Shown here piece after piece: positions 25,923-35,404 of a stretch of 64,000 bases of DNA. The stretch is from Bacteroidota bacterium (GTDB lineage Bacteria; Bacteroidota; Bacteroidia; Bacteroidales; UBA12481): contig JABHCC010000032.1 of assembly GCA_018669475.1 (NCBI GenBank), forward strand, positions 256,058 to 320,057, given 5' to 3'. The notes beneath the pieces were generated by a model. That model saw only the letters and a list, made by a program, of their open reading frames with translations, was not told the origin of the DNA and made no database searches. The position numbers and the translations under genes were made by a program. Positions within the stretch are counted from its first letter, which is position 1. The number at the start of each line of letters is the position of its first letter.

Positions 25923-26501
25923 GTGAAATATCTCATTTTCGGTCTTGGTAACATTGGGTCGGAGTATGAAAATACAAGACACAATATAGGATTTACAATA
26001 TTGGACGCCCTTGCAGAGGCGTCCAATGTTGTTTTTAGCCATAAAAGACATGCGTTTGTCTCAGAATTCAGATATAAAGGACGAACCTTTATTCTGATAA
26101 AGCCCACAAGCTATATGAATTTAAGTGGCAAGGCTGTAAATTACTGGCTGAGTAAAGAAAAAGCAATTCCTGCAAACATGCTGGTTCTGGTTGATGATCT
26201 GGCTTTGCAATTTGGTCACCTGAGACTTAGAGCAAAAGGAGGAGATGGCGGACACAATGGACTCAAAAGTATAATTGAAACTCTTGGAACACAAACATTC
26301 GCCCGCCTGAGGTTTGGGATTGGAAATGAATTTCAACCTGGCAATCAGGTAAATCATGTTCTGGGACCATGGAACTCTCAGGAAAAGAAACAATTAGATG
26401 AAAGGTTATCTGTGGTACATGATCTGATTAGAGCATTCGGAACCATAGGACTTGAACGCACCATGAATACTTTCAACAACAATTTTCCCGAAATTACCTG
26501 A
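25923..26501 (+). CDS. pth: peptidyl-tRNA hydrolase
   Basis: 192-residue enzyme that recycles peptidyl-tRNA by cleaving the ester bond. The start is a GTG at 25923; no ATG is suitably placed. LIFGLGNIGSEYENTRHNIGF holds the conserved Asn and catalytic His, KPTSYMNLSGKAV the next block, and GGDGGHNGLKSI the substrate-binding region. The Asp partner is in LVLVDDLALQFG. Length is standard. It lies downstream of rplY in the same unit. Confidence 0.96.
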   Translation: MKYLIFGLGNIGSEYENTRHNIGFTILDALAEASNVVFSHKRHAFVSEFRYKGRTFILIKPTSYMNLSGKAVNYWLSKEKAIPANMLVLVDDLALQFGHLRLRAKGGDGGHNGLKSIIETLGTQTFARLRFGIGNEFQPGNQVNHVLGPWNSQEKKQLDERLSVVHDLIRAFGTIGLERTMNTFNNNFPEIT

Positions 26502-26532
26502 TTAGTTGTTTGTTAAAGATCTGTTAACACAT

Positions 26533-26563
26533 TTTGTCTCTTTCCATAAGGAGTGTACTTTTG
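26533..26563 (+). promoter_or_regulatory. Bacteroidota-type promoter of the histidine kinase gene
   Basis: TTTG (26533-26536), exactly 19 nt, then TACTTTTG (26556-26563): a full match to TTTG-19-TAnnTTTG. It ends 4 nt before the ATG, predicting a leaderless or nearly leaderless mRNA. Confidence 0.8.
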
Positions 26564-26567
26564 CACC

Positions 26568-27857
26568 ATGATACGCTTACTAAGTAAAAAAATATCAATC
26601 CGACTGCTGATAATATTATCAGCATTATCATTAATAGGACTGGTTACCACTCAAATTTTCTGGATTAATAATGCCATAAATTTGGCAAACCAGCAATTTG
26701 ACAATCGTGTAAGCATCGCCTTACAGGGTGCATTGGATGAATACGTCCAACTATTCCAGGACAATGAAGATGCCACTAAGAGTGGATGCTTAGGGTCTTG
26801 TTCTCTGAATGACAGTATTTTTATTAATCTGATTCCTACAGCCATTGACTCTTTGCTTAAAGTCCATTTCGCGTATCACGGATTGGATACTGTATTTGAA
26901 TTCTCAATTGTAAAGTGTGATACTGAGGAGAAACTGTTCAAGAAAGATGGATTACTATTGAATAAGACCAAGACCAGCCATCACAGAATAAGTTTATCAT
27001 GTTTGCAACATAAAGATAGTCATCATATGGAGGTGGTTTTTGGATCACGAAAGAAGTTTGTCTTATCTGAGATGATGTTATGGCTGATTGCTTCAATTAT
27101 TTTCCTTTTTATCGTAATATGGAGTTTTACTTTCATTGTAATGACAATTATCAAACAGAAGAAAATAAGCGAAATAAGGAACGACTTCATTAACAACATG
27201 ACACACGAGTTTAAAACGCCTATTGCGAATATAAGCCTTGCCTCTGAAGTACTTATGAGACCAGACACAAAATCAGATTCTAACAAAATTGATCAGTACG
27301 CGAAAATAATCCACCAGGAAAACATAAGAATGGGGAATCAGGTTGAACGTGTTATTCAAGTAGCTGCTGGTGATGGAGATGAAATGACTCTTCATCCTGA
27401 AATAGTAGATATTCATGATCTGATTACAGAAGCCGTTCAGCATGTCTGTCTTAAAGAATGTGATACAGATGCTAATGTTGAATATAAGTTTGAAGCTGAA
27501 CGTCATCTGATTTGGGTCGATCCAATGCATTTTACTAATGTAGTCCACAATCTGATCGATAATGCCCAGAAGTACTCAAAGGGTTCACCCAGAATTCTTA
27601 TCACGACTAAAAATCTTAATGGGAATATAAGAATTGATTTTATTGATGAGGGTATCGGAATCTCAGCAGACTCCCAGAAACATATTTTTGAAAAATTCTA
27701 CCGGGTTCCGACCGGTAACGTTCATAATGTTAAGGGCTTTGGATTAGGCTTGCATTATGTTAAAACTATCATTGAGGATCAGGGTGGCAAAATTGAATTG
27801 AAAAGCGAAATTGGACATGGAAGCTGTTTTACTCTTGTTTTTCCCATAAAAAGTTAA
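26568..27857 (+). CDS. membrane sensor histidine kinase (RprX-like)
   Basis: 429 residues. The ATG at 26568 is used, not the in-frame GTG at 26553 inside the promoter. Two membrane helices (about 10-32 and 170-195) bracket a sensor region of about 140 residues with several cysteines (GCLGSC, IVKCD, LSCLQH). Kinase motifs: H-box NNMTHEFKTPIANISL, N-box NVVHNLIDNAQKYS, G1 IDFIDEGIGIS, F-box FEKFYRV and G2 GFGLGLHYVK. It forms a two-component system with the response regulator at 27966; the pair resembles RprX/RprY of Bacteroides. The ligand is unknown; the extracytoplasmic cysteines suggest redox or metal sensing (inference). Confidence 0.92.
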   Translation: MIRLLSKKISIRLLIILSALSLIGLVTTQIFWINNAINLANQQFDNRVSIALQGALDEYVQLFQDNEDATKSGCLGSCSLNDSIFINLIPTAIDSLLKVHFAYHGLDTVFEFSIVKCDTEEKLFKKDGLLLNKTKTSHHRISLSCLQHKDSHHMEVVFGSRKKFVLSEMMLWLIASIIFLFIVIWSFTFIVMTIIKQKKISEIRNDFINNMTHEFKTPIANISLASEVLMRPDTKSDSNKIDQYAKIIHQENIRMGNQVERVIQVAAGDGDEMTLHPEIVDIHDLITEAVQHVCLKECDTDANVEYKFEAERHLIWVDPMHFTNVVHNLIDNAQKYSKGSPRILITTKNLNGNIRIDFIDEGIGISADSQKHIFEKFYRVPTGNVHNVKGFGLGLHYVKTIIEDQGGKIELKSEIGHGSCFTLVFPIKS

Positions 27858-27866
27858 TCCCTAACG

Positions 27867-27883
27867 AACCGAGCATGACAAAA
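27867..27883 (+). repeat. 17-nt 3'-flank element, copy 2
   Basis: AACCGAGCATGACAAAA, 9 nt past the histidine kinase stop codon and in its sense orientation; see copies at 18468-18484 and 50188-50204. Confidence 0.8.
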
Positions 27884-27933
27884 ACAAAACCATTTTGACA
27901 CACAACGATAATTGCTTTTTGTTTTACGAGCTC

Positions 27934-27949
27934 TCCCGATTCATCGGGA
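27934..27949. repeat. short REP-like inverted repeat
   Basis: TCCCGAT and ATCGGGA separated by 2 nt, a perfect 7-bp dyad in the gap between the histidine kinase and the response regulator, 16 bp before the latter's start. No T-run follows, so it is not a standard terminator. Confidence 0.6.
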
Positions 27950-27965
27950 CAAATGAAATAGGTAT

Positions 27966-28667
27966 ATGAAAAAAAATAAAGCAAATATTCTACTGGTAGA
28001 AGATGATCATAATCTTGGGTTTATGTTGAAAGACTTTCTGTCAATGGAGGGGTATATGATTAATCTTCAGCGAGATGGAAAAGCTGGTATGAATGCTTTC
28101 AGGAGTCAGACATTTGACTTATGTATTCTTGACATTATGATGCCTGTCCAGGATGGCTTCTCTCTTGCCCAGGAAATCCGAAAGGCAGATTCTCACGTTC
28201 CCATTGTTTTTCTGACAGCCAAAACCATGGAACAAGACCGTATTCGAGGTTTCAAACTAGGTGCCGATGATTATATAACCAAACCTTTTAGTACTGAAGA
28301 GTTAAAATTAAGACTGGAAGTTATTCTAAAAAGGTCTGCGCATATCGACGGAATAGTAGAAAAAGAAGAGTATAAAGTTGGAAATTACACTTTCGATTTT
28401 GCGAATCAAATATTGAAACATAGTTCAGGAGATAAAAAGTTAACCAACAAAGAAGCTCTTGTATTCAGACTCCTATGTCGCAATATCAATCAGTTGGTTA
28501 GAAGAGAAGTTGCATTAACAAGCATATGGGGTGCAGATGATTATTTCATGGGCAGAAGCATGGATGTTTATATAGCCAAACTCAGGAGTTATTTGAAAAA
28601 TGATCCGACAGTTTCAATACTGAATGTTCATGGAACAGGATTCAAGTTAGAATCAAAAAAGTCTTGA
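27966..28667 (+). CDS. OmpR-family response regulator (RprY-like)
   Basis: 233 residues: receiver domain (1-120) with acidic pocket LLVEDDHNLG (Asp13/Asp14), phosphoacceptor Asp56 in CILDIMMPVQDG, Thr in IVFLTAKT and Lys in DDYITKPFS; then a winged-helix DNA-binding domain (about 135-230; LTNKEALVFRLL, GRSMDVYIAKLRSYL, HGTGFKLES). It is cognate to the kinase 109 bp upstream and overlaps the following S4 gene by four bases (TTGA). Target genes cannot be read from the window. Confidence 0.94.
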   Translation: MKKNKANILLVEDDHNLGFMLKDFLSMEGYMINLQRDGKAGMNAFRSQTFDLCILDIMMPVQDGFSLAQEIRKADSHVPIVFLTAKTMEQDRIRGFKLGADDYITKPFSTEELKLRLEVILKRSAHIDGIVEKEEYKVGNYTFDFANQILKHSSGDKKLTNKEALVFRLLCRNINQLVRREVALTSIWGADDYFMGRSMDVYIAKLRSYLKNDPTVSILNVHGTGFKLESKKS

Positions 28668-29038
28668 GCGATCAAACCAGAATAGATAAATGGTTGTGGG
28701 CCGTGCGAATATTTAAAAGTCGCAACCTGGCCAGCGAGTTCTGTAAATCAGGAAAAGTACTGATCAATGAGCAGGCCGTTAAACCTTCACGCTCAGTAAA
28801 CATTGGTGATATCATTCAGGTTCGAAAACCTCCGGTAACATATAGCTACAAGGTTTTAGGCATAATTGGCAAACGTGTATCAGCAAAAATTGCGGTTGAA
28901 CATGTAGAAAACATAACCCCGACAGAAGAGATTGACAGATTAAAAAACATTCAGAAATCTGCCTTCATAAAACGGGATCGTGGAGCTGGCCGTCCGACAA
29001 AAAAAGAACGCAGAGATATTGACAAACTCCGTGAATAA
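28664..29038 (+). CDS. S4-domain RNA-binding heat shock protein (Hsp15-like)
   Basis: 124 residues with an N-terminal S4 RNA-binding domain (TRIDKWLWAVRIFKSRNLAS, SGKVLINEQAVKPSRSVNIGD) and a basic C-terminal tail (GAGRPTKKERRDIDKL). Hsp15/HslR binds free 50S subunits carrying nascent chains. The start is a TTG overlapping the response regulator stop (TTGA); no ATG or GTG would preserve the N-terminal RIDKW block. It is cotranscribed with the regulator and followed by the DUF4254 gene after 9 bp. Confidence 0.9.
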   Translation: MSDQTRIDKWLWAVRIFKSRNLASEFCKSGKVLINEQAVKPSRSVNIGDIIQVRKPPVTYSYKVLGIIGKRVSAKIAVEHVENITPTEEIDRLKNIQKSAFIKRDRGAGRPTKKERRDIDKLRE

Positions 29039-29047
29039 AAGAAAGTA

Positions 29048-29593
29048 ATGTATATAGCGAAAGAAAAAAGAAAAAATAATATTGCTGAATATATCCTGTA
29101 TATGTGGCAAATTGAAGATATGCTCCGTGCATACAACTTCAGGCTTGACAATATTGAGAAGGAATTAATACCTCAGTACCAGGGAAGTGAAGAACAAACT
29201 AAGGAACTGACCAACTGGTACAGTGGATTGGCTGAGTCAATGTTGTCAGAGGGATTGCGCAACAAAGGACACCTGCAAATTCTGGATAGCCTGACCGAAG
29301 AGCTGAATGATTTTCATTTCAGATTAATTGACAGCTCACATCAGCCTGAATACCAAAAGAAATACCTGAGCAACATCAACAATATCAGTGAGCTAAGAAA
29401 CCGAATGGGAAACAAAGAAAAGATTACTGATATGGAAGTTTGTCTCACAGCTTTGTACGGCTTGCTTCTCATGAGATTGAAAAAGAAAGAGATATCCAAA
29501 GAAACAGAAGAGATAATATCTGGCTTTAGTGAGCTACTAGCAGATCTTTCTCAATTATTTAAAAAATATGAAGAAGGTCAAATTGAGATTTAA
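29048..29593 (+). CDS. DUF4254-like protein
   Basis: 181-residue, strongly helical soluble protein (YMWQIEDMLRAYNFRLDNI, MGNKEKITDMEVCLTALYG, LLLMRLKKKEISKETEE). It resembles the DUF4254 family of Bacteroidota, whose function is unknown to me. No signal peptide, membrane segment or catalytic motif is seen. It is last in the kinase/regulator/S4 unit and convergent with the LysE gene, 3 bp apart. An alternative start at the Met in MWQIEDML would trim about 19 residues of a lysine-rich lead (MYIAKEKRKNNIAEYILY). Confidence 0.7.
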   Translation: MYIAKEKRKNNIAEYILYMWQIEDMLRAYNFRLDNIEKELIPQYQGSEEQTKELTNWYSGLAESMLSEGLRNKGHLQILDSLTEELNDFHFRLIDSSHQPEYQKKYLSNINNISELRNRMGNKEKITDMEVCLTALYGLLLMRLKKKEISKETEEIISGFSELLADLSQLFKKYEEGQIEI

Positions 29594-29596
29594 GCT

Positions 29597-30229
29597 TTAA
29601 ATCAGCTCAATGATCCCACTGATTCCCGAATATAGAGCCAAAGCTAATATGATAATTGAAGAAATCTGATTTAAGGTTTTCACAAAACGGTCTGAGACAT
29701 TTCTACTAACTCTCCCAAGAAAGAAAGTAAGGCTTAGCCACCATATTAATGCCCCCGAGAAAATTCCGGCAACGACTATACCTCCTTGTGGCCAATCAGA
29801 TGCACTGTTTGTCAGATTGGGAAAAATTGCAAAAATTCCCAAATAAACAATTACCATCATAGGATTGGATAAAGCCAGAACAAAACAGCTTGCAAACATA
29901 TTGAATGATTTCTTAGAGCTCAGTTTATTCTGATTGACTGCAGGGCGTGATTTCTTCAACCATGTTTGAACTCCGAAAAAGAGTAGCACAAACATGATGA
30001 ATATACGTATATAGCCTTGGTTTGATTCAATAAAACTGATAATTAAACCCATTCCAAGAAATGCGATGGTAGCATATATTGTGTCAGACAATGCGGAACC
30101 AATACCTGAAATAAATCCGCTTGCTCTGCCCGATCTGAATGTGCGGTTAATGACCAGTATGGTAACCGCCCCGAGGCCCACAGAGGCTGCAAAACCTAAA
30201 ACAATACCTTTTATCAGGAATAGAATCAT
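29597..30229 (-). CDS. LysE/RhtB-family amino acid exporter
   Basis: 210-residue inner-membrane protein with about six hydrophobic segments. The family N-terminal block (LGFAASVGLGAVTILVINRT) and the SGIGSALSDTIYATIAFLG motif with its conserved Gly/Asp are visible, and ALSNPMMVIVYLGIF is the mid-protein Asn-Pro motif. It is expected to export amino acids or related compounds; the substrate is unknown. Single gene, convergent with DUF4254. Confidence 0.85.
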   Translation of the reverse strand: MILFLIKGIVLGFAASVGLGAVTILVINRTFRSGRASGFISGIGSALSDTIYATIAFLGMGLIISFIESNQGYIRIFIMFVLLFFGVQTWLKKSRPAVNQNKLSSKKSFNMFASCFVLALSNPMMVIVYLGIFAIFPNLTNSASDWPQGGIVVAGIFSGALIWWLSLTFFLGRVSRNVSDRFVKTLNQISSIIILALALYSGISGIIELI

Positions 30230-30276
30230 TATGAAGATTGTAAGACAAAGATAATATGGAATACCGGCATAATGCT

Positions 30277-31005
30277 TTAAAGATTCAGCATATTCAACAT
30301 TTCCAGCTCGGGATAATGATATCGCTTAATCACCTCCTCTGAATTTCGCTCTTTTTCACGACTCGTAATCAATCTGGATACCGGCCATGCTTCCATTTCA
30401 TGTTCAATATTCTGGTTTTTAAGATCCGCCGGATGAATTTCCCTCCCAATCCAGGATTTCTCTAAATCAGGTCGCAAAATAACAGGCATGCGTTTTTTTC
30501 GGTTATGAATTTTCTCCAGCAAAGGATTGGCCTTTGTTGTTAGAACAGAAAATGAGCGTACTATTTCACCAGACTCCCGATTGGTCCATTCATCAAATAT
30601 TCCTGCAATGGCAAAAGGAACACCCTTCTTCAACTGAATATAATAAGGATATTTTTGTTTGTTAAGCTCATGAAATTCAAAAAAACCATTAGCCAGAATA
30701 AGGCAACGCTTATTCTTTACAGCAGATCTGAATGACGGCTTTTCTTCAACAGACTCTATTCTTGCATTAACAGTATTTGCTCTTATTTTTTTTGCTCCCT
30801 CTTCATCCCTCACCCAATGAGGGATCAGCCCCCACTTCATCTGAACAAGTTTTTCAGGCTGATCAGAGGGTATTACCGGCCAGCCTGAAAACTCAAATGC
30901 AGATTGTATGTATTTTCTTCCGAAAAATTCCTCCTCCACATAGGTGGCATCAAAGCGCTTTTTGATTTGGGCTTTATCCATCCGGATAGAAAGAAAAACA
31001 CACAT
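30277..31005 (-). CDS. SRAP (YedK/HMCES) abasic-site protein
   Basis: 242 residues. Cys2, which after Met1 removal becomes the N-terminal nucleophile linking to abasic sites in single-stranded DNA, is present (MCVFLSIRMDK), fixing the start at 31005. The conserved Asn is in NTVNARIESVEEKPSF, the Glu in ANGFFEFHE and the His in KIHNRKKRMPVIL. All four catalytic positions are therefore present. It is only 4 bp downstream of the S9 peptidase gene on the same strand. Confidence 0.92.
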   Translation of the reverse strand: MCVFLSIRMDKAQIKKRFDATYVEEEFFGRKYIQSAFEFSGWPVIPSDQPEKLVQMKWGLIPHWVRDEEGAKKIRANTVNARIESVEEKPSFRSAVKNKRCLILANGFFEFHELNKQKYPYYIQLKKGVPFAIAGIFDEWTNRESGEIVRSFSVLTTKANPLLEKIHNRKKRMPVILRPDLEKSWIGREIHPADLKNQNIEHEMEAWPVSRLITSREKERNSEEVIKRYHYPELEMLNMLNL

Positions 31006-31009
31006 GACT

Positions 31010-33868
31010 CTATTTTGTATAATTCATATAGAAAGTTTCGCTCTGTTTTTTGTCAATTGCCTTAACACCCTCATCCAACCAGGCAGGTGCGGGCTCATCC
31101 ATCAGATAATGATCAAAAAACTGCTTCATCCTAACACTCAAATCCTTACGATTAGAAAGTTTCTTGGTAAGGTTGTGCGGACCATTATTATAATTCAATA
31201 ACCATGCAGGCCTCCCCAAACGCCTGAGTGCGACAAAGAACTCAACACCCTGAGCAAAAGGAACCGCACCATCATTATCATTATGTCTTATTAAACATGG
31301 CGTATTACACTGATTAGCATAAAACAAAGGACTATTCTCAAAATATTCGAGAGGCTTATCCCACAAAGAACCACCAATACGGCTTTGAGTTTTCTCATAT
31401 TGCACCTGACGGCACATGCCTGACGAGGTACGAATCCCCCCATAAGCTGATGTCATGTTACTCACAGGAGCACCAGGAGAAGCCGCAGCAAACAAATCAG
31501 TCTGGGTAATAATATATGCAGCCTGATATCCCCCCCAACTCTGTCCTTGCAATCCAAGATTTTTCATGTCAATATAATCGCGCTCTTTACCCAAAGACAT
31601 CACCCCGCTAACTATACTATTAAATGCTGATCTGCCTGGCTGACCAATTTTAAAATATACATCAGGCATGAAAACGAGGTAACCATTTGAAGCATAAAAA
31701 GCTGCATTAATTGTACTGGAGCTCGCCCTCGGGTAAACATGACTGTATAGACTATTAGAATGGAGTCTGTAAAAATACACCATCATAGGATACTTCTTTG
31801 CAGGATCAAAATCCTCAGGCTTATACAGCAGACCCTGATGTCTGACTCCATCATAATCAAGCCATTCGACAAGCTCTACACTCAACCAATTATAATCTCC
31901 TTGCTGAGGATTGGCTTCTGAAAGTTTAATTGCTGATTGAAATGAAAGATCACTAATCCAAACATCAGGATATTCAGTAACCGTACTCTTGGTCCATAAT
32001 AGTTTTTCAGCATCTCTGGCCTTACCCATCAAGCGATAACCACATTCTTCCATGACCAACTTCTTCAATGAAGCTTCTTCGAGAGAAAAACGATAGAAAC
32101 CCGATTCTTTCGTTTCAATATTAAATGCTCTGAATACATAATCTTCTTCAGGGTGAATAAACTTTTCCTCAGGATCAAGACGGGCATATCGAAGCTGCAA
32201 ATCATTCTCCCGTCCGAAGCCCGATGTTATATTGATTGGTTCATTCTTACCTGCCGGATCAAAACACCAGATATCAAACTCATCGTAAAGATACATACTC
32301 TCATCATCCTTAGCCCAGCCCATTGAACCATAACTACCTACATCACTGGGATAATCATGACCTCTTTGTGCAAAACAAACATCCATTCCTTCAGTCAAAC
32401 AGACCAATTTCTCCTTATCAATATTATAAACGTAGTAGTTACTGTCTTTAGGCTCCCACCAGTACAAATAGTTTCCGAATGTTGAAATCGCAGGGCTGAA
32501 CTCAACAGCCTCAAAAATCATTTTGTCATCACCCGTCGTCAGATCAGTCAAATAAATATCTTTTACACTTTTAAAGTTTACAGCATTTGACAGTTCATAT
32601 GGCTTATCAAAACTAGCCATGCCACGCGTAGTATGTCCAAGGTTCACCTGCCGGATGCTTTCAAGAAAATCTTTTTCAGCAAGCTGTACAAAGTTTTTCT
32701 TTTTCAAATGGACCACTGCCTTATAAGTTTTATTCTTCTCACTTGACAATCTTTTAAGCTGCATCGATTGCAGAACCACATCCTGCCAATGCCAGATATC
32801 AATATGCACCTTGTCATCAGCTAATAAGGAGTCTTTTTCTTCTGACTCAACTTCTGGCTTTGCACCAGTAGCTAGGAAAAGCATCTTACCATCATCAGAA
32901 AAAGATAATCTTCCCTTCTCGCTAACCACCCATCCGGCAGGCATTCCTTTAGTTAATGAATCAACCAGCAACTCAGGATCATCCATTTTTGCATTCCAGT
33001 AGTACAAGCTGTACACTTTAGTTTTAGCGGTATCTTCGGAATGGTAAAAAGCAAACTGTGCTCCCTCTTCATCTGATGTAAGTCCCTTTGTTACACCAGC
33101 TTTGTCCCAAATTATCTTTGACTCATTCTTTTCAGTATCATAGATATTAATTTCAGATCTGTTCAGAGAATCTTCTTCAATACTGGTTATGTACAACACA
33201 TTCCCTTTCTTGGAGAATTTGTATTCGGTGACAAATGCGAAAGCTTTTTGATTCTCCAGTTTAGGATCAAGAACTATCAGCTCAGATCCTTTATATTCCT
33301 TTTTCTTCTCCTTTTTCTCATCACTTTTCTTCTCTTCACCTTCCTTCTCCTCCTCTTCACCCTCTTTCGCTTCATCTTCTTTTTTAGCTTCTGCCTTTTT
33401 TTCTTCTTCAAGCTGATATGCGATTAAAGCAGGTCCTTCCCTTGGTACGGCAAAAGATTTCAGTCTGGCCCAGCTCAGAGTGTTACCTGATTCAGGCATA
33501 AAAACAGCCAGACTGTCTTTCGGCAATTTATCCTTTTTGACTTTCTCAATTTTAGCCTGCCGGATGGTGTCTGCCTGTACTTTAATCTTATATGCCAGAA
33601 AACTGCCATCAGGAGAAAATACCGCAGCATTTCCTCTTGGGATTGATGTAATAGTTTTATTCGATGTAGACTTGAGGTATAAAACTCCATCTCCTACCGA
33701 GGGATTGATTTCAAAACTTATCAGTTTCCCATTGTTCGATATTTTTTGACCTCTGAGTGATTTCCAGTTATCATAAACTGTATAATCCAGGGGCGGTTTC
33801 GAAGATTGTGCCCATAACTGGGTAAAAACAAACATACTCACCGCAAGAAGAAAAATTGTCTTGTTCAT
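31010..33868 (-). CDS. S9-family prolyl oligopeptidase-like secreted peptidase
   Basis: 952 residues with signal peptide (MNKTIFLLAVSMFVFTQLWA) and probable periplasmic or surface location. The N-terminal two thirds is a beta-propeller, and the C-terminal ~250 residues are the catalytic alpha/beta-hydrolase. The nucleophile is in GLQGQSWGGYQAAYI, the Asp in RHNDNDGAVPF and the His in NNGPHNLTKK. An acidic/lysine-rich low-complexity insert (about residues 150-190, with EEEKEGEEKKSDEKKEKKKE) lies in the propeller and looks like a flexible linker. It is cotranscribed with the SRAP gene. Peptide specificity unknown. Confidence 0.92.
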   Translation of the reverse strand: MNKTIFLLAVSMFVFTQLWAQSSKPPLDYTVYDNWKSLRGQKISNNGKLISFEINPSVGDGVLYLKSTSNKTITSIPRGNAAVFSPDGSFLAYKIKVQADTIRQAKIEKVKKDKLPKDSLAVFMPESGNTLSWARLKSFAVPREGPALIAYQLEEEKKAEAKKEDEAKEGEEEEKEGEEKKSDEKKEKKKEYKGSELIVLDPKLENQKAFAFVTEYKFSKKGNVLYITSIEEDSLNRSEINIYDTEKNESKIIWDKAGVTKGLTSDEEGAQFAFYHSEDTAKTKVYSLYYWNAKMDDPELLVDSLTKGMPAGWVVSEKGRLSFSDDGKMLFLATGAKPEVESEEKDSLLADDKVHIDIWHWQDVVLQSMQLKRLSSEKNKTYKAVVHLKKKNFVQLAEKDFLESIRQVNLGHTTRGMASFDKPYELSNAVNFKSVKDIYLTDLTTGDDKMIFEAVEFSPAISTFGNYLYWWEPKDSNYYVYNIDKEKLVCLTEGMDVCFAQRGHDYPSDVGSYGSMGWAKDDESMYLYDEFDIWCFDPAGKNEPINITSGFGRENDLQLRYARLDPEEKFIHPEEDYVFRAFNIETKESGFYRFSLEEASLKKLVMEECGYRLMGKARDAEKLLWTKSTVTEYPDVWISDLSFQSAIKLSEANPQQGDYNWLSVELVEWLDYDGVRHQGLLYKPEDFDPAKKYPMMVYFYRLHSNSLYSHVYPRASSSTINAAFYASNGYLVFMPDVYFKIGQPGRSAFNSIVSGVMSLGKERDYIDMKNLGLQGQSWGGYQAAYIITQTDLFAAASPGAPVSNMTSAYGGIRTSSGMCRQVQYEKTQSRIGGSLWDKPLEYFENSPLFYANQCNTPCLIRHNDNDGAVPFAQGVEFFVALRRLGRPAWLLNYNNGPHNLTKKLSNRKDLSVRMKQFFDHYLMDEPAPAWLDEGVKAIDKKQSETFYMNYTK

Positions 33869-33907
33869 CCGTTTATATTTTATTTTGTTAATATCATTTG
33901 ATACTGC

Positions 33908-35332
33908 CTAATCTGCTTTCGATTTGACTAAGAGACGGGGCTCAGTCATCTCCTGAATGGCATATCGTACACCCTCCCGTCCAAATCCAGAGTTCTTGAC
34001 TCCTCCATAGGGCATATGATCAACACGGAAAGTGGGCATATCATTTATAATAATTCCCCCGACCTCCAAACCTGCAAAAGCCCGATCCATTTCATCGAGC
34101 CGGTTTGTAAACACACCAGCCTGCAGACCATACTGGCTATCATTAATCAGATCCATTCCCTGGTCAAAACTTTCAACACTTTCCACAGTTACAACAGGAC
34201 CAAATACTTCCTCGGCACATACTTTCATTTTATTGTTCGTTCCTGTCAAAACTGTAGGAGGATAATACCCTCCAGATCTTTCCCCTCCATGGAGCAGTTC
34301 TGCACCCTGATCCAATGCATCATTAACCCATTTCTCTACTCGTTTAGCATTATCCTCATCAATCATTGTTGAAATATCTGTTTGGGGATCATCGGGAGAA
34401 CCAACTTTCAGACCTTCAACCCCTTTTACAAAACCTGTGATGAAAGATTCAAATACTTTATGATGGACGAATATCCTCTGAACATGAATACAAACCTGTC
34501 CTGAATAGGCATATCCCCCTGTAATACATCTTTTTATGGCAAGTCCTACATCTGCCGTGTCACCAACATAAACGCCTGCGTTACCTCCCAGTTCAAGCAA
34601 CACCCTCTTCTTGCCCGCTTTATTCTTCATTGCCCATCCAACAGCAGGACTACCGGTAAAACTCAACAATTTGATCCGCTCATCAGTTATCAGCTTATCG
34701 CCCAGCTTTCTTTCCATTGGCAGAACGGAAAACGCTCCATCCGGCAGGAAATCATCATGAACCAACTCTGCTAAGCGTAAAATCGATACAGGAGTTTTAC
34801 TTGAAGGCTTTATTATTATTGGATTACCAGCTGCCAGGGCCGGAGCTATTTTGTGCGCAGCCAGATTGAGTGGGAAATTAAAAGGTGATATTCCTGCCAC
34901 TAAACCAAGGGGGAAATATTTTACCCATGCTTCTTTTTTCCTACCAACGGCTGTCCAGTCAAGACTCATATACTCACCAGGTATGCGTTTGCATTCTTCA
35001 GCAGCAATGCTAAATGTCTGGCTTGCCCTCTCAACCTCAGCTTTTGCATAACGAACAGGTTTCCCAGACTCCTGAGTGATAATATGTGCCAGTTCATTCA
35101 GGTTCTGATGCAGTGCCTTTGCGAAGGCATTCAAGATTGTTACTTTTTGATAGACTGGCATTGATTTCAGCTCTTTTTCGGCCAATAATCCTTGCTTAAT
35201 TGCTCCTTCCAGACTGGTTTTGTCAGCTTGGCATACACGTGCGAAAACCTTACCAGTGTAGGGATTGGTGACATCCAGCTCATTTTTTGAGGACTGAAAG
35301 TAACCTCCGGCATATAATTTGTATGTTTTCAT
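33908..35332 (-). CDS. NAD(P)-dependent aldehyde dehydrogenase
   Basis: 474-residue cytoplasmic ALDH. Family landmarks: SPFNFPLNLAAHKIAPALAAG, IIKPSSKTP, LLSFTGSPAVGWAM, catalytic Glu in VLLELGGNAGVYV, nucleophilic Cys in GQVCIHVQRIF, and EEVFGPVVTVE near the C-terminus. The LELGGNAGV and GGIIINDMPTFRVDHMPYGG blocks recall the lactaldehyde/glyceraldehyde-type subfamilies, but the substrate cannot be named. It is upstream of the S9 peptidase gene with a 39-bp gap and divergent from the hypothetical gene at 35405. Confidence 0.92.
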   Translation of the reverse strand: MKTYKLYAGGYFQSSKNELDVTNPYTGKVFARVCQADKTSLEGAIKQGLLAEKELKSMPVYQKVTILNAFAKALHQNLNELAHIITQESGKPVRYAKAEVERASQTFSIAAEECKRIPGEYMSLDWTAVGRKKEAWVKYFPLGLVAGISPFNFPLNLAAHKIAPALAAGNPIIIKPSSKTPVSILRLAELVHDDFLPDGAFSVLPMERKLGDKLITDERIKLLSFTGSPAVGWAMKNKAGKKRVLLELGGNAGVYVGDTADVGLAIKRCITGGYAYSGQVCIHVQRIFVHHKVFESFITGFVKGVEGLKVGSPDDPQTDISTMIDEDNAKRVEKWVNDALDQGAELLHGGERSGGYYPPTVLTGTNNKMKVCAEEVFGPVVTVESVESFDQGMDLINDSQYGLQAGVFTNRLDEMDRAFAGLEVGGIIINDMPTFRVDHMPYGGVKNSGFGREGVRYAIQEMTEPRLLVKSKAD

Positions 35333-35368
35333 GCTAAATCAACAGGTAGATAAAGGTAAACAAAAGGG

Positions 35369-35399
35369 TTTGACTACACTGTTAAAAAAGCTAAATTTG
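35369..35399 (+). promoter_or_regulatory. Bacteroidota-type promoter abutting the 35405 start codon
   Basis: TTTG (35369-35372), exactly 19 nt, TAAATTTG (35392-35399); 5 nt separate the box from the ATG. A full consensus match that predicts a leaderless mRNA. Confidence 0.8.
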
Positions 35400-35404
35400 A
35401 GAAT

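Noticed and set aside
26553..26567. GTG start of the histidine kinase
   Set aside because: This GTG is inside the -7 promoter box; the ATG at 26568 is 4 nt past it and begins a sensible membrane N-terminus.
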